A stretch of DNA of 44,615 nt from Candidatus Latescibacterota bacterium (lineage in GTDB: Bacteria; Latescibacterota; UBA2968; UBA8231): the NCBI GenBank assembly GCA_021295675.1, contig JAGWBY010000010.1:10517-55131 (forward strand), in the 5' to 3' direction. The first letter of the stretch is position 1. Each line of letters starts with the position of its first letter. Made by a program: the position numbers and the translations under genes. The notes under the pieces are model-generated. The model did not search any database, was not told the DNA's origin, and was given only the letters and a program-made list of their open reading frames with translations. Below, in pieces: positions 22,849 to 30,712 of this stretch.

Positions 22849-24145
22849 ATGGAGGCAGTGGCGGTGCAGCCCGAAATTGCAGGGACGCTGGCGACCGTGG
22901 ACCCGGAAGTCGAGGCTATCATTCGCGCTGAAAACAGGCGTCAGCACAACAAAATTCGCCTGATCCCATCTGAAAATTACGCCAGTCAAGCCGTACTCGA
23001 AGCCAGTGGCTCCATCCTGACGAATAAGTACTCCGAAGGGTACGCAGGTGCGCGCTACTACGAAGGCCAGCGAGAAATCGACAAGATCGAGCGGCTGTGC
23101 GTCGAGCGCGCCAAGGAGGTTTTCGGGGCCGAGCACGTCAATGTGCAGCCCTATTCGGGCTCGCCGGCCAATCAGGCCGTGTACGTCGGCCTGTGCGCGC
23201 CGGGCGATACGGTCATGGGCTTGGCGCTGGCGCACGGAGGCCATCTGACGCACGGCGACGGCGTTAGCATCTCGGGGATGCACTACAAGTCCGTGCAATA
23301 CGGGGTGTGCCGGGACTCGGGCGAAATCGACTTCGACCAAGTCGAAGCACTGGCTAAAGAGAACCGGCCCAAGCTGCTCTTTTGCGGAGGCACGGCCTAT
23401 CCGCGCATCGTTGACTTTGCGCGTTTTGCCGAGATTGGGCATTCGGTGGGGGCCATCGTGGTCGCCGACATCGCGCATATTGCCGGGTTGGTGGCCGCCG
23501 GAGTGCATCCCAGTCCCGTGCCGCACGTAGATGTGGTCACTACGACTACACACAAGTCGCTGCGGGGGCCGCGCGGCGGGATGATCTTGTGCAGGGCGCA
23601 GTACGCCGAGGCTCTCGATAAGGCGGTGTTCCCAGGCTTGCAGGGCGGGCCGCACAACAGTACCACGGCGGCGATTGCCGTGGCGCTCAAGGAGGCAATG
23701 AGCGAGGAGTTTAAGCTGTATGCCCAGCAGATTGTCGCCAACGCTCAGACCTTGGCTGCTGCGCTGTCGGTGCGCGGTTTTGCCCTCAGCTCGGGTGGCA
23801 CCGACAACCACCTGATCCTCATGGACATGACTAATAAGGGCATTACTGGTTATGCGATGGCCAAGGCGCTGGACGCATCGGGCATTGTCTGCAATTTCAA
23901 TCGCGTGCCCTTTGATCCACGTCCGCATCGGCACGCCGGCGATTACCAGTCGGGGCTTTGGCACCGAGGAGATGGAGCAGTTGGCCGAGTGGATGGACCG
24001 GGTAGCTCAGGTCCGGGCCAATAAAGCGCTGGAACTCGACGACCGGAAAGCGGAATACGCCAAGATCGCGGCTGAAGTGCGGGCACTCTGCGCTCGCTTT
24101 CCGGCACCTGGCTTACTCTACGATGGCGGGGGAAAGCCGCTCTAG
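22849..24145 (+). CDS. glyA: Serine hydroxymethyltransferase, interrupted by a frameshift
   Basis: This PLP enzyme interconverts serine and glycine with tetrahydrofolate. Diagnostic stretches are IRLIPSENYASQAVLEASGS, YAGARYYEGQ, VNVQPYSGSPANQAVY and TTTTHKSLRGPRGG, in which Lys236 binds PLP. The frame is good to IVCNFNRVPFDP (23919). After that the normal family sequence resumes only in another frame as VRIGTPAITSRGFG, continuing to a TAG at 24143-24145, three bases before the next gene. About eight residues (the PFVTSG loop) are missing, which fits a deletion of roughly 23 bases. If left in the first frame the protein ends early at 24024 with a foreign tail. The start has GGGGAGGA upstream. 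Since glyA is usually essential, an assembly error or another gene copy is likely. Confidence 0.9.
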
Positions 24146-24148
24146 AAT

Positions 24149-25348
24149 ATGGACATATATCAAGAATTAGGTGTCGATCCCATTATCAACGCCGTGGGAC
24201 CAGCGACCCGATTAAGCGGGTCGATTATGCACCCAGAGGTAGCCGAGGCCATGCGGCAGGCTTCGGAGCGCTGCGTGGATATAGCGCAGATGCAGGCGCG
24301 GGCCGGGGAGATTATCGCCGAGATTACTGGCGCGGAGGCCGGGTATGTGACGAGCGGGGCGGCAGCGGGCTTGTTGCTGGGGACGGCTGCTTGTGTGACC
24401 GGATTGGATCCGGGGAAGATGAACCGCTTGCCGGATACATCCGGGATGAAAAACGAAGTGATCATGGCGCGCAGTCACCGGAACTTCTACGACCACGCGG
24501 TGCGCTCAGTGGGGATTGAGCTAGTGGAGGTGGGGATTGCCGACCGCTTTTCCGGGGCGGGAATACGCGATGCGGAAGGGTGGGAGATCGAGGCGGCGAT
24601 TACCGAGCGGACGGCGGCGATTGTGTACGTGGCATACGCGCACACGCAGCCGTCGCTGGAGGAGGTGGTGGTTGCGGCGCGCAAGGGCGGCGTGCCGGTG
24701 ATTGTGGATGCGGCCGGGCAGTTGCCGCCAGCGAGCAACTTGCAGCGCTTTATTGCCGCCGGAGCTGATTTGGTCGCCTTTAGCGGCGGCAAGGCCATCG
24801 GCGGGCCGCAGGCTTCGGGGATTTTGTGCGGTCGGCGGAATTTGATCGCCGCGGCCGCGTTGCAACACCAGGACCTCGACGTGATGCCCGAGCTGTGGGA
24901 GCCGCCAGCGAGTTTGATCGACAAGTCGCAACTACCCGGTGCTCCGCAGCATGGCATTGGGCGGCCCTGCAAGGTCGGCAAGGAAGAGATCGCGGGATTG
25001 GTGAAGGCGCTGCGTCTTTTTGTGGCTGAGGATCCGGCGGTGCGGAGGCAGCGCTGGTATGCGCTGATGGAGGAACTGGTCGCCGCGTGTGGAGCGCTGC
25101 AACACGCCGAGATCGCGGTGGTAGCCGACCGCAAGCGCGTCGAGATTCCGACAGCGCGGTTGGTGCTCGACGAGGACGCCGCGGGCATGACGGCGCTAGA
25201 CCTAGTCAGGGCCTTACAGGAAGGCCGGCCGCAGATCGCCGCCAACCCGACATATGTTTACGAGGGTGCGGTGATTTTTGGGCCGATGTGTCTCAAGGAA
25301 GGCGAGCCCGAACAGATTGCTCGACGGCTCAGGGAATTGCTCGGCTAA
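24149..25348 (+). CDS. SelA/DgaE-like PLP-dependent enzyme
   Basis: This 399-residue fold-type I PLP enzyme is related to L-seryl-tRNA(Sec) selenium transferase and to D-glucosaminate-6-phosphate ammonia-lyase (DgaE). It has INAVGPATRLSGSIMHPEV at the N-terminus, EAGYVTSGAAAGLLLGTAAC, and SHRNFYDHAVRS. The aspartate that pairs with the cofactor is in PVIVDAAGQLPP, and the Schiff-base Lys215 is in FSGGKAIGGPQASGILCG. At about 400 residues it is shorter than typical bacterial SelA (about 460), and nothing else of selenium metabolism is near, so a lyase or racemase for an amino sugar or amino acid is more likely. It follows glyA by three bases, probably as one transcript, and its stop overlaps the glk stop tail to tail (25345-25348). 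Confidence 0.8.
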   Translation: MDIYQELGVDPIINAVGPATRLSGSIMHPEVAEAMRQASERCVDIAQMQARAGEIIAEITGAEAGYVTSGAAAGLLLGTAACVTGLDPGKMNRLPDTSGMKNEVIMARSHRNFYDHAVRSVGIELVEVGIADRFSGAGIRDAEGWEIEAAITERTAAIVYVAYAHTQPSLEEVVVAARKGGVPVIVDAAGQLPPASNLQRFIAAGADLVAFSGGKAIGGPQASGILCGRRNLIAAAALQHQDLDVMPELWEPPASLIDKSQLPGAPQHGIGRPCKVGKEEIAGLVKALRLFVAEDPAVRRQRWYALMEELVAACGALQHAEIAVVADRKRVEIPTARLVLDEDAAGMTALDLVRALQEGRPQIAANPTYVYEGAVIFGPMCLKEGEPEQIARRLRELLG

Positions 25349-26319
25349 AACTGCGCCCCCCAATAGGCGGCACCCAGCAGCGCGGTCTTGTCGTTGAGCA
25401 CGACGTGGACGGGAATGGCCGCGAGCGGCTCGCCCATGCGGCCTTTGTCCATAAAGCCCTCCATAAAGCGGCCATCGCGCAGCTTGGCGAGGATCTTGGG
25501 CGCAATGCCGCCGCCGACGAAAACCCCACCCGAAGACATCAGCTTGAGCGCCAAGTTTCCCGCTTCGCGGCCATAGAGAAGCGCGAAGAGGTCGAGGGCT
25601 GTTACGGCTAGCGCGGAGTGCCCTTCGAGGCTGGCACGAGCGATGGCGTCGGCGCGGTCGGACTGCTCTGCCTCGGGGGCTAGAGAGGCGTCGGCGCGGT
25701 CGGGATGCCGTTCGCACAGAAAGTCGTAGATCGCAGCCAAGCCGTGGCCCGATATCACCCGTTCCCAGCTAACGTGGCCGTAGCGCTCGTTGAGGAAATG
25801 CCAAAGCTCGGCTTCGAGCGGGGAACTTGGCCCAAAGGTCGCGTGTCCTCCCTCAGAGGCGATTGCTGCGTAGCGGCCCTCACTCCAGCACAAGCCTCCC
25901 TCGCCCAGTCCAGTGCCAGCGGCAATGACGGCGATGTTGCCCTTTGGGTCGCGCTGTCCTTCGTTGAGCTGACACAGGTCGTCTGGCTCCAACACCAAGG
26001 TGCCGTAGGAAGTCGCTTGCAGGTCGTTGAGCAGGTGGACGTCGGTGTTGTTGAGTACTGCTGAAATTTCGCTGGGGTCGATGAGCCAGGGCAGATTGAC
26101 GGCGCGGACGGGAAGCTGATGGACGGGGCCGGGTACGCCTAAGACCGTGCGGCTGGGGTCGATCTGCGTCTCGTCGGCAAAGGCTTTGAGCAGCGCACCG
26201 GCGCTAGGGTAGGACGCAGTTTGGTAGCGCTGCTCGACGAGCGGGTCAAAGCCTTGGGCGGCTGGGTCAAAAGCGGCGAGGTACGTTTTGGTGCCGCCGA
26301 CATCACCGGCGATGATCAC
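25345..26319 (-). CDS. glk: Glucokinase
   Basis: This is an Escherichia coli-type glucokinase (324 residues), which phosphorylates glucose with ATP in the cytoplasm. It begins VIIAGDVGGTKTYLAAFDP (ATP phosphate motif), followed by GVPGPVHQLPVRAVNLPW, ISAVLNNTDVHLLNDLQA, NIAVIAAGTGLGEGGLCW, ASEGGHATFGP and GGVFVGGGIAPKIL. I set the start at the GTG at 26319 because it overlaps the zwf stop as GTGA and gives the usual N-terminus; the frame is open to 26451 but that part is zwf coding sequence. A GTG at 26331 is the alternative. Coupling with zwf puts the first two steps from glucose into the pentose phosphate or Entner-Doudoroff route under one transcript. Confidence 0.93.
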   Translation of the reverse strand: MIIAGDVGGTKTYLAAFDPAAQGFDPLVEQRYQTASYPSAGALLKAFADETQIDPSRTVLGVPGPVHQLPVRAVNLPWLIDPSEISAVLNNTDVHLLNDLQATSYGTLVLEPDDLCQLNEGQRDPKGNIAVIAAGTGLGEGGLCWSEGRYAAIASEGGHATFGPSSPLEAELWHFLNERYGHVSWERVISGHGLAAIYDFLCERHPDRADASLAPEAEQSDRADAIARASLEGHSALAVTALDLFALLYGREAGNLALKLMSSGGVFVGGGIAPKILAKLRDGRFMEGFMDKGRMGEPLAAIPVHVVLNDKTALLGAAYWGAQF

Positions 26320-27755
26320 AGGGGTGCCCACTTTCTCCAAGCCTCCCCGGGCCCGGCGGCACCGACCGGATAGGAGGGCACCTCGCCCGATGAAGGTGCT
26401 TGCCAAGCGTCGAGGATGGGCGTTAGAAGCGCCCACGACTGCTCGATCCAATCGCTGTCTGAGTAGAGCGTCCCGTCGCCGAGCAGGCAGTCGAGGATTA
26501 GGGTCTCATAGGCTTCGGGCGTGCGACCGCCAAACGAATCAGCGTAACTGAAGTCCATGTTGACGGTGTCCAAGTGGACGTCGGGACCGGGAATTTTGCC
26601 GTTGAAAGAAAGCGAGATGCCCTCTTCGGGCTGGATGCGGATGGTGAGCGTGCTAGGGGATAAGGCGTCGGCTTGGGCGAAAATTAGGTGTGGGGGCTGG
26701 TGGAATTGCAGGGTGACCGTGCTGGTGCGCTTGGCCATGCGTTTGCCTGTGCGCACGTAGAACGGCACTCCTTGCCAGCGCCAGTTATCTACGGTGAATT
26801 CGAGGGCGGCGAAAGTCTCGGTGCGCGAGTTTGGGGGCACGTCTTCTTCCTGTAAGTAGCCCAGTGTATTCTCACCGGGTCCGTACTGGCCGCGCACCGC
26901 ATAGCGATCAACTTGGCCGATGCGGATGGGGCGGATCGCCTTGAGCACCTTGAGTTTTTCGAGGCGCACGCTCTCGGCGTCAAACGAGGAAGGCGGCTCC
27001 ATGGCAATGACGCAGAGAACCTGCAAGAGGTGATCTGATTGGTCGTAGTAGCCCGCGCGGTGCTCCACGCCGACGCTCTCGGCTGAGGTGATCTGCACGT
27101 GATCGACGTAACGCCTGTTCCACAGCGGTTCAAAAATTGAATTGCCGAGGCGAAAGACGAGGATGTTCTGCACGGTCTCCTTGCCGAGGTAGTGGTCGAT
27201 GCGGTAAATCTGCTCTTCGGCAAAGACCGAATGCAACGCTTGGTTGAGTTCGCGGGCCGAGTCGTAGTTGTGGCCGAAGGGCTTTTCGACGATGATGCGG
27301 CACCAGCCGTGGCAGTCGCGGTGTTGGCAGTTGAGGTCGGCGCGCCCTAGCTGCTCGACGATGTCGCGGTATATCTGCGGCGGCACCGAGCAGTAAAAGC
27401 AGCGATTGCCCCCGGTGCCGCATTCGCTGTCGAGAGCTTCGAGCCGTGCTTTGAGCGCGGCGTAGGTCGCCGGGTCGCTTGGGTCGCCGCGCACGTAGTG
27501 GAACTTGGCGAGGAAGGCATCCCGCGCGCTGTCGTCGAGCGGGCCGACGAATTCGGCCAAGGACTCCCGCATCTTTTGGCGGAAGAGGTCATCGTCCCAT
27601 TCACGGCGGGCTACGCCCACTAGGTGAAAGGCTTGGGGCAGGCGGCCTTGGTGCTGCAAGTGCCAGATGGCCGGCACTAGTTTGCGCCGGGTCAGGTCGC
27701 CCGAGGCACCAAAAATGACGAGCGCACAGGGGTCGGGGATGCGTTGTTGGAGCAT
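26316..27755 (-). CDS. zwf: Glucose-6-phosphate 1-dehydrogenase
   Basis: This 479-residue enzyme oxidises glucose 6-phosphate to 6-phosphogluconolactone with NADP or NAD. It has the nucleotide-binding VIFGASGDLTRRKLVPAIW, the active-site RIDHYLGKETVQNILVFR, IIVEKPFGHNYDSARELN, and later FYVRTGKRMAKRTSTVTLQF. Length is normal for the family. The ATG at 27755 has no Shine-Dalgarno sequence; instead the bases just before it are the dyad TAATAG-N2-CTATTA. Upstream lie a terminator-like hairpin and a good promoter. It is coupled to glk by a GTGA overlap. Confidence 0.95.
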   Translation of the reverse strand: MLQQRIPDPCALVIFGASGDLTRRKLVPAIWHLQHQGRLPQAFHLVGVARREWDDDLFRQKMRESLAEFVGPLDDSARDAFLAKFHYVRGDPSDPATYAALKARLEALDSECGTGGNRCFYCSVPPQIYRDIVEQLGRADLNCQHRDCHGWCRIIVEKPFGHNYDSARELNQALHSVFAEEQIYRIDHYLGKETVQNILVFRLGNSIFEPLWNRRYVDHVQITSAESVGVEHRAGYYDQSDHLLQVLCVIAMEPPSSFDAESVRLEKLKVLKAIRPIRIGQVDRYAVRGQYGPGENTLGYLQEEDVPPNSRTETFAALEFTVDNWRWQGVPFYVRTGKRMAKRTSTVTLQFHQPPHLIFAQADALSPSTLTIRIQPEEGISLSFNGKIPGPDVHLDTVNMDFSYADSFGGRTPEAYETLILDCLLGDGTLYSDSDWIEQSWALLTPILDAWQAPSSGEVPSYPVGAAGPGEAWRKWAPL

Positions 27756-27759
27756 AGTG

Positions 27760-27773
27760 TAATAGAGCTATTA
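27760..27773 (-). promoter_or_regulatory. Dyad just upstream of the zwf start codon
   Basis: TAATAG and CTATTA are perfect inverted arms with a two-base spacer, placed 4 bases before the zwf ATG where a ribosome site would normally be. It may be an operator or a small element affecting translation. The spacer is too short for the same strand to form a hairpin. Confidence 0.4.
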
Positions 27774-27776
27774 AAT

Positions 27777-27805
27777 AAAAAAGGCCACAGCGCATGCCAT
27801 GGCCT
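27777..27805 (-). terminator. Intrinsic-terminator-like hairpin in the zwf leader
   Basis: Read on the minus strand, AGGCCATGGC and GCTGTGGCCT pair over 10 bp (two G-U pairs) around a four-base loop, followed directly by TTTTTATTT. On the plus strand the wobble pairs become mismatches, so it works only toward zwf. No minus-strand gene lies upstream that it could end. It sits about 20 bases downstream of the predicted zwf transcription start, so it is placed like an attenuator. Confidence 0.6.
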
Positions 27806-27832
27806 CCCACACCGCCTCGTGTGAGTTTTGCA

Positions 27833-27861
27833 AATATACAAGCACAGGCGAAAATCAACAA
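27833..27861 (-). promoter_or_regulatory. Predicted sigma-70-type promoter for zwf-glk
   Basis: On the minus strand, TTGTTG (27856-27861) and TATATT (27833-27838) are separated by exactly 17 bases. The predicted start near 27826 gives a leader of about 70 bases before the zwf ATG, including the terminator-like hairpin. It lies in the gap between divergent zwf and the epimerase gene. Confidence 0.5.
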
Positions 27862-27942
27862 GTCGATTGCGCTGCTAAAGACGTTGTGCGCGGTCTCCTT
27901 GGCGTTGCTATATTAGCGCAGCTAACTTTAATGCGAGAAAAT

Positions 27943-28890
27943 ATGGGTCGATATTTAGTCACGGGCGGAGCGGGATTTATTGGCTCTCACCTGTGTCAGC
28001 GCTTGTGTGCAGAAGGACACACAGTGCGGGTGCTAGACAACTTGAGCACGGGGCGGCGCGAAAACTTGGCCGAAATTCTAGGCGAGATAGAGTTCGTCGA
28101 GGGCGATATTCGCGATGCGGCCTTGCTCGCCGAGGTGATGCAGCAGGTTGATTGCGTCCTGCACCACGCAGCCATCGTCTCGGTGCCCGCTTCGGTCGAG
28201 CAGCCCCTCGCCGATCAGGAAGTCAACGCCGTGGGAACGCTGCGGCTGTTGGAAGCGGCGCGGCAGGCCGGGGTCCGCCGCGTGGTTTTCCCCAGTTCGG
28301 CCTCGGTGTATGGCAACAATCCGCAAATGCCCAAGCGCGAGGACATGCTGCCCGAACCTGAGTCGCCCTACGCGGTTTCCAAGGTCATGGCCGAGCACTA
28401 CGCCCGAGTGTACAGCCAGATCTACGGCTTGGAGGTGGTTGGCTTGCGCTACTTCAATGTTTTTGGCCCTCGGCAGATACCGTCTTCTCCATACTCGGGC
28501 GTCATCTCGATTTTTGCCGCACGGATGCGGGCCGGCGAGCCGCCAACCGTTTGCGGCGACGGTCACCAATCGCGCGATTTTGTCTATGTCGGCGATGTGG
28601 TAGAGGCCAATATGAGGGCCTCTACTACTCCGGGAGTCGCCGGGCGGATGTACAATATCGGCTGCGGCCGCAGCGCGTCGCTGCTGGAATTGATCGCCGC
28701 GCTCAACCAGATTCTGGGGACCGAGTTGGAGCCGATATTCGCCCCGCCTCGGGCGGGTGACATCCGCTTTTCGTCAGCCGATATATCGCGCGCCCGGACC
28801 GAGTTGGGTTACGAGCCGAGGATTGGGTTTGCCGAAGGATTAGAACGGACGATTGAGGCGTGGGGAGACTCCAACGCCGCGAGCCAATAA
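27943..28890 (+). CDS. NAD-dependent sugar-nucleotide epimerase/dehydratase
   Basis: This extended short-chain dehydrogenase (315 residues) acts on a nucleotide sugar, probably as a UDP-hexose 4-epimerase for surface polysaccharide. The Rossmann motif is YLVTGGAGFIGSHLC, followed by VRVLDNLSTGRRENL, VDCVLHHAAIVSVPASV, FPSSASVYG (Ser) and the catalytic Tyr-x-x-x-Lys in YAVSKVMAEHY. GLRYFNVFGPRQ and QSRDFVYVGDVVEANM are typical of the galE/wbpP group. The start could be ATG 27943, which gives the normal N-terminus, or ATG 27931, which adds four residues; the open frame reaches 27799 but looks non-coding there. The next gene follows after 15 bases. The substrate is not clear from sequence. Confidence 0.9.
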   Translation: MGRYLVTGGAGFIGSHLCQRLCAEGHTVRVLDNLSTGRRENLAEILGEIEFVEGDIRDAALLAEVMQQVDCVLHHAAIVSVPASVEQPLADQEVNAVGTLRLLEAARQAGVRRVVFPSSASVYGNNPQMPKREDMLPEPESPYAVSKVMAEHYARVYSQIYGLEVVGLRYFNVFGPRQIPSSPYSGVISIFAARMRAGEPPTVCGDGHQSRDFVYVGDVVEANMRASTTPGVAGRMYNIGCGRSASLLELIAALNQILGTELEPIFAPPRAGDIRFSSADISRARTELGYEPRIGFAEGLERTIEAWGDSNAASQ

Positions 28891-28905
28891 AAGAGATCGC
28901 CTATC

Positions 28906-30081
28906 GTGGCAACCATAGTCGATGGCAAAAAACGCATTCCCTTTATGCGCGGGATGCTGGTACACTACCTAATTGAGCGCGGTTTCAGCTACGAAGACGC
29001 CCGCGCTGTGGCCAATGCAGTGCGCGCGTCTTTGGGCAAGGTAGAATTCGTGCGCAAGAAGGACATGGTGCAGCTCGTAAACAATGCCATTCGCAAGGGA
29101 TTCGGCACGTACGAGGTTGGCGACCTGATTTTCTGGGAGCGCCAGCCTACTACCATCATCGTCAAGCGCAAGAGCGGGTCGCGGCCTTTCTCCAAGGAAT
29201 TGTTGTCGGATTCCATTCAGGCGTCTGGGCTAGCTCCAGACCAGAGCTACGAGATTGCGCAGACGATTGAAGCCCGCTTGATTGACCAGCGCCGCCAGCA
29301 CATCGCGCACTGGGAGTTGGAGGATCTGGCGGCCGAGTTGATCGAAAAGTCCTTTGACAAGTCCTTTGCTGAGCGCTACCACTTGTGGCGCGCTTGGGGT
29401 GATGTAGATAAACCCCTGATCATCCTCATCGGCGGTGCCAGCGGGGTCGGCAAGACTACGTTGGCAATTGCGCTGGCCAATTTGCTCGACATTCCCCGGG
29501 TGGTAGCTACCGACGATTTGCGCCAAGTCATGCGCCTGACGCTTGCACAGGAGCTGGTGCCGGCCCTGCACACCTCCTCGTACACCGCCTGGAAGGCCGT
29601 TCCTGCGACTGGTCATCTCGACGTAGTCGTCGCCGGGTTTCGCGAGCAGGCGCGCAGCGTCTGCGTTGGGGTTAAGGCTATCATCAGCCGCTGCATTGAG
29701 GAAAACACCAGCGTCATCATCGACGGCGTACATCTAATCAGCGACATGCTAGATCTAGAACGGTACGCTGGCGATGCCTTTATCACGCCGATCTGTTTGG
29801 GGCTTTCTGGCCGCGACGCCTTTGAGGATCGCTTTGCCCAGCGCGCCAGCGAGGCTCCGTCGCGCTCGGCCCATCGCTATATGGAGCACTTGGAAGAGAT
29901 CCTCAAAATTCAGGACTATCTCATTGAAACGAGTGCTGCTCACGGCATTCCGGTGATTGCCACGACCTCGGTCGAGAGCCTGACGAGCGAGGTCGCCATG
30001 GTGATCAGTGAGCAGCTCCAGGAGCAAGAGGAAATCCGCAAGGCCCTGAGTTCCTCCCGCAAAAAGCGCGCGGCCAATTGA
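28906..30081 (+). CDS. ATP-cone / 2-phosphoglycerate kinase-like protein
   Basis: This 391-residue protein starts with GTG at 28906. Its N-terminal half appears to hold two ATP-cone-like regions, IPFMRGMLVHYLIERGFSYE (residues about 8-70) and IVKRKSGSRPFSKELLSDSI to WELEDLAAELIEKS (about 85-155), which in other proteins bind ATP or dATP as regulatory sites. The C-terminal half is a P-loop kinase with GGASGVGKTTLAIALA (residues 176 on), VATDDLRQVMR and VIIDGVHLISDM. This plan matches archaeal 2-phosphoglycerate kinase, which makes 2,3-bisphosphoglycerate as a precursor of cyclic 2,3-diphosphoglycerate in methanogens. The role in bacteria is unclear. It lies 15 bases after the epimerase gene. 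Confidence 0.78.
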   Translation: MATIVDGKKRIPFMRGMLVHYLIERGFSYEDARAVANAVRASLGKVEFVRKKDMVQLVNNAIRKGFGTYEVGDLIFWERQPTTIIVKRKSGSRPFSKELLSDSIQASGLAPDQSYEIAQTIEARLIDQRRQHIAHWELEDLAAELIEKSFDKSFAERYHLWRAWGDVDKPLIILIGGASGVGKTTLAIALANLLDIPRVVATDDLRQVMRLTLAQELVPALHTSSYTAWKAVPATGHLDVVVAGFREQARSVCVGVKAIISRCIEENTSVIIDGVHLISDMLDLERYAGDAFITPICLGLSGRDAFEDRFAQRASEAPSRSAHRYMEHLEEILKIQDYLIETSAAHGIPVIATTSVESLTSEVAMVISEQLQEQEEIRKALSSSRKKRAAN

Positions 30082-30093
30082 CGCGCTACGCCG

Positions 30094-30126
30094 CGTATTG
30101 ATTCGCCCAATACGGGCTTGTATTGT
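30094..30126 (+). promoter_or_regulatory. Predicted promoter with overlapping dyad before bactofilin
   Basis: TTGATT (30098-30103) and TATTGT (30121-30126) are 17 bases apart, ahead of the bactofilin gene. A perfect 7-bp inverted repeat, CGTATTG (30094-30100) and CAATACG (30108-30114), covers the -35 box and part of the spacer, as a repressor site would. It also could be a weak terminator stem for the kinase gene, but there is no U-tract. Confidence 0.4.
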
Positions 30127-30182
30127 ATATTCCAAAAACCGGGTTAAGGAGCCGTGAAAACGTGTAACAGTTAGGGATAGAA

Positions 30183-30638
30183 ATGCTGAGCAACAAAAAG
30201 AAGGGTTCTTCCACCGCTAGCGGACAGGCACTCAATACGATTATTGGTCGCGGTAGCAGCTTTGAAGGCAAGCTGACGGTGGATAACAGCGTTAGGATAG
30301 ACGGTGTATTCAAGGGCGAACTGGTCTGTACGGGGGAGCTGACGATCAGCCAATCGGGCGAGGCCAATGCTACTTTGATTCAATGCAAAGACGCGTACAT
30401 CGACGGTGTTGTGAATGGCACTGTGCGCGCCGATAAGGTGCGGCTGGATACGCAGTCGCGCTTTACTGGTGAAGTGTACACCGACTCGTTCACGGTCGCC
30501 GAGGGCGCGATTTTTCACGGCTCTTGTTCGATGGAAAATCACGAGAAGAAGAGTCAGTCGCCGGCAACAGGTGCCCCAGACAGCGCAGCGGCAAAGCCCT
30601 TCCCGTCCGCGCCGAAACCCCAAGTTCAAAAGAAATAG
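30183..30638 (+). CDS. Bactofilin-family cytoskeletal protein
   Basis: A 151-residue bactofilin (polymer-forming cytoskeletal, DUF583). The core beta-helix spans residues about 18-115: NTIIGRGSSFEGKLTVDNSV, RIDGVFKGELVCTGELTI, ANATLIQCKDAYIDGVVNGT and RADKVRLDTQSRFTGEVYTD. Bactofilins assemble into membrane-associated filaments without nucleotide and place cell-wall or envelope enzymes. The N-terminus is short and basic; the C-terminal tail is disordered (Lys, Ala, Pro). AGGGA precedes the ATG. A hairpin follows the gene. Confidence 0.93.
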   Translation: MLSNKKKGSSTASGQALNTIIGRGSSFEGKLTVDNSVRIDGVFKGELVCTGELTISQSGEANATLIQCKDAYIDGVVNGTVRADKVRLDTQSRFTGEVYTDSFTVAEGAIFHGSCSMENHEKKSQSPATGAPDSAAAKPFPSAPKPQVQKK

Positions 30639-30663
30639 CGCTTTCCCACCTCGTTTCTGCGTG

Positions 30664-30701
30664 AAAAATCCATCTGCACCGTGCGCTGCCGATGGATTTT
30701 T
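30664..30701 (+). terminator. Hairpin after bactofilin, possible terminator
   Basis: AAAAATCCATC (30664-30674) and GATGGATTTTT (30691-30701) form a perfect 11-bp stem with a 16-base loop, starting 25 bases after the bactofilin stop. The right arm ends in five T. The stem is weak in G and C, so efficiency is uncertain. Because an ATG at 30692 lies in the right arm, the kinase gene is better started at 30713. Confidence 0.5.
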
Positions 30702-30712
30702 GCTTCTTGTCG

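Noticed and set aside
22819..23964. Open frame of 381 codons on the minus strand opposite glyA
   Set aside because: Antisense to SHMT motifs, no recognisable domain, no ribosome site. It arises from codon bias.
27799..27942. Upstream start of the epimerase gene
   Set aside because: The 48 extra residues are unlike a Rossmann N-terminus and overlap the zwf promoter and hairpin region.
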